Assembly: GCA_035492055.1 (NCBI GenBank)
Contig: DATJJR010000015.1
Coordinates: forward strand, 1 to 39,338
From: Ga0074130 sp035492055
GTDB taxonomy: Bacteria; Pseudomonadota; Gammaproteobacteria; Burkholderiales; Rhodocyclaceae
Length of the DNA stretch: 39,338 bases
Direction: 5' to 3'
Part shown: piece after piece, positions 34,202-39,338 of the stretch
How positions within the stretch are numbered: position 1 is the stretch's first letter
Layout of the letters: every line of letters starts with the position of its first letter
Position numbers and translations under genes: made by a program
Notes under the pieces: generated by a model
Seen by the model: the letters and a program-made list of their open reading frames with translations, nothing else
Told to the model about the DNA's origin: nothing
The model's database searches: none

Positions 34202-34860
34202 AGTTCGATATTCGCTCCGCCTCGTTCGATCTCGATGGCACGTTGCTCGATACCGTGCCCGATCTTGCGGCTGCGGCGAATGGCATGCTGCGCGAGTTGA
34301 GATTTCCCGAACGCAGTATCGACGAATTGCGCACCTTTGTCGGTGGTGGCATTCCACGCTTCGTGTTGTGGAGCCTGCCGACAGACCGACATGATGAAAC
34401 TTTGCATGCAGAGGCCGTGGAGGTTTTCAAACGCCACTACGCGTTGAGCAACGGCCAATACGCAACCCTGTATCCAGGCGTCATCGAAGGTCTGGAAGGT
34501 TTCCGAGCACAGAGGATTCGCATGGCCTGCGTGACCAACAAGGCCGCGGCCTTCAGCGAACCCCTGCTTGAAATGACAGGGCTTGCGCCATATTTCGAAT
34601 TCACGATTTCGGGCGACAGCTTGCCGGAAAAGAAGCCGCATCCGCTCCCGCTACTTGAGACGTGCCAGCGCCTGGGCTCGATCCCGTCGCGGCACCTTCA
34701 TTTGGGCGACTCCAAACATGATGCTGAATCAGCTAAAGCGGCGGGCTGCATCAGCATGACCGTGCCGTATGGCTATAACGAAGGCGAGGATGTGCGCCAA
34801 ATGGCGACCGATGTTATAGTCCCGAGCGTGAAAGCCGCATTGGATCTGGTTTTGATGTGA
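34198..34860 (+). CDS. gph: Phosphoglycolate phosphatase (HAD family)
   Basis: A 220-residue HAD hydrolase that dephosphorylates 2-phosphoglycolate. Motif I is DLDGTLLDT with nucleophile D11 and D13. Motif II is the VTNK segment, motif III lies in EKKPHPLPL, and motif IV is GDSKHDAESAKAAG. The TTG start at 34198 overlaps the rpe stop TGA at 34199-34201, implying translational coupling. Motif IV normally reads GDSxxDxxAA, and here it is intact enough to be active. HAD specificity is hard to fix from sequence, but position next to rpe and trpE supports gph. Confidence 0.94.
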   Translation: MKFDIRSASFDLDGTLLDTVPDLAAAANGMLRELRFPERSIDELRTFVGGGIPRFVLWSLPTDRHDETLHAEAVEVFKRHYALSNGQYATLYPGVIEGLEGFRAQRIRMACVTNKAAAFSEPLLEMTGLAPYFEFTISGDSLPEKKPHPLPLLETCQRLGSIPSRHLHLGDSKHDAESAKAAGCISMTVPYGYNEGEDVRQMATDVIVPSVKAALDLVLM

Positions 34861-34910
34861 TCTGACGGCAAGAAGATAGAAGTTCCCGTTTTCCAAAGTT
34901 TCTCCAAACC

Positions 34911-34970
34911 ATGAGCAAAACGACTGACAAGCGCCTCTTCGAGGCGGAGGCATGGCCCTGGCGTTCCTGA
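34911..34970 (+). CDS. trpL: Putative trp leader peptide (trpL)
   Basis: A 19-codon ORF, MSKTTDKRLFEAEAWPWRS, lies between gph and trpE. Two Trp codons (TGG at 34953-34955 and 34959-34961) sit near its end, where chance would rarely place them in such a short ORF. A terminator-like hairpin begins 20 nt after its stop and trpE follows. This matches the layout of ribosome-mediated attenuation: when charged tRNA-Trp is scarce the ribosome would stall at W-P-W and alter the downstream fold. A 6-bp hairpin (cgcctc/gaggcg, 34932-34946) within the ORF and gcgtt/aacgc (34961-34974) across its stop could be the pause and competing structures. No clear Shine-Dalgarno sequence precedes the ATG. Confidence 0.72.
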   Translation: MSKTTDKRLFEAEAWPWRS

Positions 34971-34989
34971 ACGCTGATTGACCCTGTGC

Positions 34990-35021
34990 GGTGCATCGCA
35001 ATGATGTACCTGCGATGCGCC
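34990..35021 (+). terminator. Candidate trp attenuator terminator hairpin
   Basis: ggtgcatcgca (34990-35000) pairs with tgcgatgcgcc (35011-35021), eleven pairs including one G-U, with a 10-nt loop, followed by ttgtttgt. It lies between the Trp-containing leader ORF and trpE. I could not resolve a convincing antiterminator pairing by eye. Confidence 0.6.
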
Positions 35022-35065
35022 TTGTTTGTCGCACTGTTGTGCTGTGTAGTGGTAACGGAGCTCCC

Positions 35066-36538
35066 ATGAACGAAACCGAATTCTCCCGGCTGGCTGCTGC
35101 TGGCTACAACCGCATCCCGGTCGCGCTACGTACAGCCGCCGACCTGGACACGCCACTGTCCATTTATCTGAAACTCGCCGACGCGCCTTATACCTACCTG
35201 CTCGAATCCGTGCAGGGTGGTGAACGTTTTGGGCGTTACTCTTTTGTTGGCTTGGCCGCCCGGACGCGTATCGAAGTCCGCGACGACACCATCCGGGTAT
35301 ATGAGCGCGATACCGTGGTGCAGGAAGATGCGACCACGCCGCCGCTCGATTTCATCAGCAATTACATGGCGCAGTTCAAGGTACCGGACATGCCCGAGTT
35401 GCCGCGCTCATGTGGTGGCCTTGTCGGCAGCTTCGGCTACGACACCGTGCGCTACATCGAGAAGAAGCTGCATGGCAAGGCAAAAAAGGACACGCTCGGT
35501 ACGCCGGACATTTCGTTGATGCTGTCCGACGAAATCGCCATCATCGACAACCTTGCCGGTACGCTGACGCTGGTCATCTACGCCGATGCGACACAGCCCA
35601 ATGCCTGGGAAGCGGCGCAAGCCCGGCTGCGTGAGCTCATGGGCGAATTGCGCAAGCCGTTGTGTGTGCCTACCGAGGTTCGTGCTCCGTCGAGCGCGCC
35701 GATTTCGGAATTCGGCGAAGCCGAATTCAAGGCGGCCGTGCGCCGCGCCAAGCAATACATCATTGATGGCGACATCATGCAGGTCGTGCTTGCGCAGCGC
35801 ATGAGCCGGCCGTATGCAGCATCGCCGCTGGCGCTGTATCGCTCGCTGCGCTCGCTGAATCCGTCGCCCTACATGTTCTTCTTCAACTTCGGCGACTATC
35901 ACGTCGTCGGTGCGTCGCCGGAAATTCTGGTACGCCTTGAAGACGACACCGTGACCGTGCGTCCCATCGCCGGCACGCGCCCGCGTGGCAAGGATCAGGC
36001 AGCGGATGTCGCATATGCCGAAGAGTTGCTGGCTGATCCAAAGGAGCGCGCCGAACACTTGATGCTGCTCGACCTCGGCCGCAACGATGTGGGCCGCGTT
36101 GCTGCGACCGGCACGGTTGGCGTAACCGAGCAATTCATCATCGAACGCTACTCGCACGTGATGCATATCGTCTCCAACGTCGAAGGCAAGCTGAAAGCTG
36201 GTGCCGACGCGATGGCTGTACTGAAGGCCAGTTTCCCGGCCGGAACTGTCTCCGGTGCGCCCAAGGTACGCGCGATGGAAATCATCGACGAGCTTGAGCC
36301 CTCCAAGCGCGGCATCTATGCCGGCGCGGTTGGCTATCTCGGCTTCAACGGCGACATGGACATCGCGATCGCCATTCGTACCGCCGTAGTCAAGGACGGC
36401 TACATCCACGTTCAGGCCGGCGCCGGCATCGTTGCCGATTCCGATCCGGATGCCGAATGGACGGAAACCCAGAACAAGGCAAAAGCCGCGCTGCGCGCAG
36501 CCGAACTGGCCGAAGACCGGAGGGAGTTCCCGGTATGA
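35066..36538 (+). CDS. trpE: Anthranilate synthase component I
   Basis: TrpE makes anthranilate from chorismate with ammonia delivered by TrpG. ATG 35066 is chosen because GGAG lies 5 nt upstream; the frame is open further upstream without similarity. The 490-residue protein has the N-terminal feedback-site motif LLES at 45-48, so inhibition by tryptophan is expected. The chorismate-binding domain has the blocks GDIMQVVLAQRM, SPEILVRLEDDTVTVRPIAGTRPRG (cited in part), DLGRNDVGRV and FPAGTVSGAPKVRAMEIIDE. It is preceded by the candidate trp leader and attenuator and followed by trpG, with a micro-ORF bridging the gap. Confidence 0.98.
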   Translation: MNETEFSRLAAAGYNRIPVALRTAADLDTPLSIYLKLADAPYTYLLESVQGGERFGRYSFVGLAARTRIEVRDDTIRVYERDTVVQEDATTPPLDFISNYMAQFKVPDMPELPRSCGGLVGSFGYDTVRYIEKKLHGKAKKDTLGTPDISLMLSDEIAIIDNLAGTLTLVIYADATQPNAWEAAQARLRELMGELRKPLCVPTEVRAPSSAPISEFGEAEFKAAVRRAKQYIIDGDIMQVVLAQRMSRPYAASPLALYRSLRSLNPSPYMFFFNFGDYHVVGASPEILVRLEDDTVTVRPIAGTRPRGKDQAADVAYAEELLADPKERAEHLMLLDLGRNDVGRVAATGTVGVTEQFIIERYSHVMHIVSNVEGKLKAGADAMAVLKASFPAGTVSGAPKVRAMEIIDELEPSKRGIYAGAVGYLGFNGDMDIAIAIRTAVVKDGYIHVQAGAGIVADSDPDAEWTETQNKAKAALRAAELAEDRREFPV

Positions 36539-36585
36539 AAATCACGCTCATTGCATTCGCTACGGAGGCTTCATCATGCTTCTGA
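36535..36585 (+). other. 16-codon micro-ORF bridging trpE and trpG
   Basis: The ATG at 36535 overlaps the trpE stop as ATGA. It is preceded by a strong GGAGGGAG at 8-nt spacing and encodes MKITLIAFATEASSCF. Its stop TGA lies at 36583-36585, a few bases past the trpG ATG at 36576. It could carry ribosomes from trpE to trpG and keep the two subunits balanced. Confidence 0.4.
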
Positions 36586-37148
36586 TGCTCGACAACTACG
36601 ATTCCTTCACCTACAACCTCGTGCAGTATTTCGGTGAGTTGGGTGAAGACGTTCATGTGTACCGTAACGACGAAATCACGCTCGACGAAATTGCAAAGCT
36701 CAATCCGGCACGCATTGTCGTGTCGCCCGGCCCATGTTCGCCGGCTGAGGCGGGCATTTCCGTCCCGCTGATTCAGCATTTCGCCGGCAAGATCCCACTC
36801 CTCGGCGTGTGCCTCGGTCATCAGAGCATCGGTGCGGCCTTCGGTGGCGATATCGTTCATGCCAAGCAACTGATGCATGGCAAGACGTCGCAGGTGCATC
36901 ACAACAATGTCGGCGTGTTCGCGGGCTTGCCCAATCCGTTGACGGTAACGCGTTATCACTCGCTGGCGATCAAGCGCGAGACCTTGCCCGACTGTCTTGA
37001 AATCACGGCTTGGACGGACGATGGCGAAATCATGGGCGTACGCCACAAGACGCTGGCGGTCGAGGGGGTGCAGTTCCACCCTGAGTCCATCCTGACCGAG
37101 CGTGGCCACGATCTGTTGCGCAACTTTCTGAAAGCGAGTGGCCAGTGA
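36576..37148 (+). CDS. trpG: Anthranilate synthase component II (glutamine amidotransferase)
   Basis: A 190-residue class I glutamine amidotransferase that releases ammonia from glutamine for TrpE. The catalytic triad is visible: C79 in LLGVCLGHQ, and H168 and E170 in VQFHPES. The start MLLMLDNYDSFTYN is the family N-terminus, and GGAGG lies 7 nt before ATG 36576. In many bacteria such a subunit also serves PabB in folate synthesis. It overlaps trpD as GTGA. It is the second gene of the trpEGDC operon. Confidence 0.98.
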   Translation: MLLMLDNYDSFTYNLVQYFGELGEDVHVYRNDEITLDEIAKLNPARIVVSPGPCSPAEAGISVPLIQHFAGKIPLLGVCLGHQSIGAAFGGDIVHAKQLMHGKTSQVHHNNVGVFAGLPNPLTVTRYHSLAIKRETLPDCLEITAWTDDGEIMGVRHKTLAVEGVQFHPESILTERGHDLLRNFLKASGQ

Positions 37149-38179
37149 TTACGCCGCAGGCAGCTCTGCAGCGTGTCATCGAAAGTCGTGAGATTTTTCA
37201 CGACGAGATGTTGCATCTGATGCGGCAGATCATGGCCGGTGAAGTGCTGCCAACCTTGGTTGCCGCCATCGTTGCCGGCTTGCGCGTGAAAAAGGAAACT
37301 ATTGGCGAAATTACAGCCGCCGCGACTGTGATGCGTGAATTGGTGACGCCCGTCGAAGTTGCCGACAAGTCTGGCTTCGTCGACGTCGTCGGCACCGGCG
37401 GTGATGGTGCGCATACCTTCAATATCTCCACGGCATCGGCCTTTGTCGTCGCCGCGGCCGGTGGCAAGGTCGCCAAGCACGGCGGCCGTAGCGTGTCGTC
37501 CAGTTCGGGCGCCGCCGATGTGCTGGAAGCACTTGGCGCCAACATCATGCTTACGCCGGAGCAGGTCGCCGAGTGCATTGCCGCGACCGGGATCGGCTTC
37601 ATGTTTGCGCCGAGTCACCACAAAGCGATGAAGAACGTCGCGCCGATCCGCAAGGAAATGGGCGTACGTACCATCTTCAATATTCTTGGTCCGCTCACCA
37701 ATCCAGCCGGCGCACCAAATACGCTGATGGGTGTGTTTCATCCGGACCTTGTCGGTATTCAGGTTCGCGTCATGCAACGCTTGGGCGCCGAGCATGTCCT
37801 GATTGTCCATGGCAAGGACGGCATGGACGAAATCTCGCTCGGTGCATCGACCATGGTCGGTGAATTGAAGAACGGCCAAGTCAGCGAATACGAGATTCAT
37901 CCCGAGGAGCTCGGTTTTGCCATGTCGTCGAGTCGCAATCTGCGCGTCAACAACGCCGATGAATCGAAAGCCATGTTGCTGGCCGCAATTGATGGCAAGG
38001 CGCAATCATTACCTGCAGCACGCAACATCGTCACCTTTAACGCTGGCGCTGCGCTCTATGCGGCGAATCGCACTACAAGCATTGGCGATGGCATCAAGCT
38101 CGCCCGCGAAACCATCGCCAGCGGTGCTGCACGCGCCAAGGCGGATGCGTTCGTGCAATACACCCAGAGATTCAACTGA
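37145..38179 (+). CDS. trpD: Anthranilate phosphoribosyltransferase
   Basis: A 344-residue enzyme that attaches phosphoribose from PRPP to anthranilate. The PRPP loop is GTGGD at 83-87 in the context DVVGTGGDGAHTFNIST, and KHGGRSVSSSSGAADVLEALG and NILGPLTNPAG follow as in the family. The start is GTG 37145, overlapping the trpG stop by 4 nt, and the stop overlaps the trpC start as TGATG, so the three genes are tightly coupled. TrpD is a separate protein here, not fused to TrpG as in enterobacteria. Confidence 0.98.
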   Translation: MITPQAALQRVIESREIFHDEMLHLMRQIMAGEVLPTLVAAIVAGLRVKKETIGEITAAATVMRELVTPVEVADKSGFVDVVGTGGDGAHTFNISTASAFVVAAAGGKVAKHGGRSVSSSSGAADVLEALGANIMLTPEQVAECIAATGIGFMFAPSHHKAMKNVAPIRKEMGVRTIFNILGPLTNPAGAPNTLMGVFHPDLVGIQVRVMQRLGAEHVLIVHGKDGMDEISLGASTMVGELKNGQVSEYEIHPEELGFAMSSSRNLRVNNADESKAMLLAAIDGKAQSLPAARNIVTFNAGAALYAANRTTSIGDGIKLARETIASGAARAKADAFVQYTQRFN

Positions 38180-38967
38180 TGTCCGACATCCTCAACAAGA
38201 TCATTGCCACCAAGCGTGAAGAAGTGCTCGTCGCGCGCGAGGCCAAACCGTTTACCTCCGTGCGCGCCGCCGCCGAGACCGCTACGCCGACACGGGATTT
38301 TGTTGCCGCCATTCGTGCCAAGATTGATGCCGGCAATGCGGCCGTCATTGCTGAAATCAAGAAGGCCAGCCCGTCCAAAGGCGTACTGCGCGAAGATTTT
38401 CGTCCGGCCGATATTGCCGCAGACTACGCCGCACACGGTGCTGCCTGCTTGTCCGTCCTGACCGACAAGCAGTATTTCCAGGGTGCGTCTGAGTACCTGC
38501 AGGCCGCACACGCTGCCTGCAACCTGCCCGTGCTGCGAAAGGACTTCATGATCGACCCGTATCAGGTCTACGAGGCGAGGGCCATGGGGGCGGATGCGAT
38601 CCTGCTCATCGTGGCGGCATTGCCGCTGTCGGTCATGCAGGAAATGGAAAACGTCGCCGAGGCATTGGGCATGAGTGTATTGGTCGAGTGCCACGATGCG
38701 AACGAGCTGGATGTAGCGTTGCACCTCAAAACGCCGCTTGTGGGTATCAATAACCGCAATTTGCGGACCTTTGAAGTGTCGCTTGAGACGACATTCGGCC
38801 AGTTGGCGAGTATTCCCGCTGACCGTATCGTCGTGACCGAATCCGGCATCCTCGCGCCGGCAGACGTCGCAATGATGCGCTCCCGTGGCGTAAACGCGTT
38901 CCTTGTTGGCGAGGCGTTCATGCGCGCGTCTGCGCCAGGCGCTGAGCTGGCCCGTTTATTTGCCTGA
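38179..38967 (+). CDS. trpC: Indole-3-glycerol phosphate synthase
   Basis: A 262-residue TIM-barrel enzyme that closes the indole ring. Catalytic residues are seen in IAEIKKASPSKG (E59, K61), LRKDF (K121) and LVECHD (E170), and substrate-binding GINNRNLRTFEV is present. It is monofunctional; no TrpF domain is fused, and trpF, trpB and trpA are not in the window, as expected where they form a second cluster. The start overlaps the trpD stop by one base. Only weak hairpins follow it. Confidence 0.98.
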   Translation: MSDILNKIIATKREEVLVAREAKPFTSVRAAAETATPTRDFVAAIRAKIDAGNAAVIAEIKKASPSKGVLREDFRPADIAADYAAHGAACLSVLTDKQYFQGASEYLQAAHAACNLPVLRKDFMIDPYQVYEARAMGADAILLIVAALPLSVMQEMENVAEALGMSVLVECHDANELDVALHLKTPLVGINNRNLRTFEVSLETTFGQLASIPADRIVVTESGILAPADVAMMRSRGVNAFLVGEAFMRASAPGAELARLFA

Positions 38968-39282
38968 GTCTTGTTTGGTGGATTTCTTCAAGCTTGCACG
39001 AAGCTGAACGTCGGCTTGTTTGACCAGGCACCAAATTAGAACGGAATGTCTCCCTCAAACCACAGTATTGAGCACGGTTTATCCGCAAAACCGCCCGCAA
39101 AGCCTTGTGCCACAGGGTTGTTGTTAATGCACAACAATCGACTGTCGATTCCCCATGATGAGGCAGGAAAGGCTTGGCAGGGGCTTGAGGTACTCGGCAG
39201 AATAGCCCCATCTTTCCATCAGGGAAGTATTGGTAGCCAGGGTGAATGCCGTGGTTGCTTTCCAAAAACCAAGGAGAAACTA
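38968..39282 (+). other. Intergenic region between trpC and the porin-like gene
   Basis: About 315 nt without a gene. An imperfect hairpin around 38988-39008 (agctt/aagct core) may end the trp operon. A 7-bp inverted repeat ttgttgt/acaacaa (39118-39124, 39131-39137) and an overlapping 6-bp one aatcga/tcgatt (39136-39141, 39145-39150) lie before a possible promoter, TTGGCA (39174-39179) - 18 bp - CAGAAT (39198-39203). That would give a leader of about 73 nt for the next gene. Confidence 0.4.
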
Positions 39283-39338
39283 ATGCAAAAGAAGCTGATC
39301 GCTCTGGCAGTCGCTGGTCTGGGTCTGACCGGTGCTGC
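39283..39338 (+). CDS. Start of a secreted protein, probably an outer-membrane porin (3' end outside window)
   Basis: ATG 39283 has a strong AAGGAG 6 nt upstream and opens MQKKLIALAVAGLGLTGA, a typical signal peptide. Only 18 residues are visible. In Burkholderiales this pattern, with a long leader and strong ribosome binding site, is common for general trimeric porins; an OmpA-like or other exported protein is possible. The assignment rests on the signal peptide alone. Confidence 0.6.
   Translation, partial: MQKKLIALAVAGLGLTGA

Noticed and set aside
34952..34981. Alternative 9-codon leader peptide MALAFLNAD before trpE.
   Set aside because: It has no Trp codon. The overlapping ORF at 34911-34970 with W-P-W fits attenuation far better.
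1..39338. Search by eye for CRISPR arrays, insertion sequences, integrases, tRNA genes, toxin-antitoxin or phage defence genes.
   Set aside because: None seen; nearly every base is taken by conserved housekeeping genes and short intergenic gaps.

Overview
The window is about 39 kb of a Gram-negative chromosome. Gene content points to a betaproteobacterium of the order Burkholderiales, probably near Oxalobacteraceae. That placement is an inference from gene order (ftsZ-lpxC-dciA-M23 peptidase-secA; rpe-gph-trpEGDC), from protein similarity as I recall it, and from recurrent TAAAAT/TAGAAT -10 elements; no 16S gene is present. Almost all of the sequence is dense housekeeping DNA. I see no tRNA, rRNA, CRISPR array, insertion sequence or prophage.

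Layout. 1-6010: the end of the division cluster (ftsZ 3' part, lpxC), then dciA on the opposite strand, an M23 peptidase and secA, closed by a strong bidirectional terminator. 6035-6916: two small secreted proteins on the minus strand that share a C-terminal Cys-pair domain. 7025-10046: pntAB transhydrogenase (minus). 10299-12689: aroG, a UbiA-family membrane transferase and a small Cys-rich protein, overlapping or coupled on the minus strand. 12796-18401: an RND heavy-metal-type efflux operon in the order outer-membrane factor, fusion protein, pump (minus). 18682-20605: group III truncated globin, PA0069-like radical SAM protein and an 88-residue acidic protein (plus). 20695-27042: yhdP-nitrilase-tldD operon (minus). 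27130-32956: glnE, argJ and a TPR-glycosyltransferase fusion (plus). 33014-33397: apaG (minus). 33509-38967: rpe, gph, then trpE-trpG-trpD-trpC (plus). 39283 onward: the start of a secreted protein, probably a porin.

How the genes work together. aroG makes the first shikimate-pathway intermediate, and trpEGDC carry chorismate toward tryptophan. glnE adjusts glutamine synthetase activity, and argJ feeds arginine synthesis. secA, lpxC, yhdP and the M23 peptidase serve the envelope.

The most interesting signal is an unannotated 19-codon ORF at 34911-34970 with two Trp codons (W-P-W) near its end. A terminator-like hairpin (34990-35021) follows before trpE, giving the architecture of a ribosome-mediated trp attenuator. 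Other points worth checking are the tandem Cys-pair secreted paralogues, face-to-face yhdP/glnE promoters, possible leaderless lpxC and globin mRNAs, micro-ORFs overlapping the globin and trpG starts, a palindrome inside an extended loop of GlnE, and a UbiA-type transferase coupled to aroG. All identifications are by eye from motifs; no database search was run.
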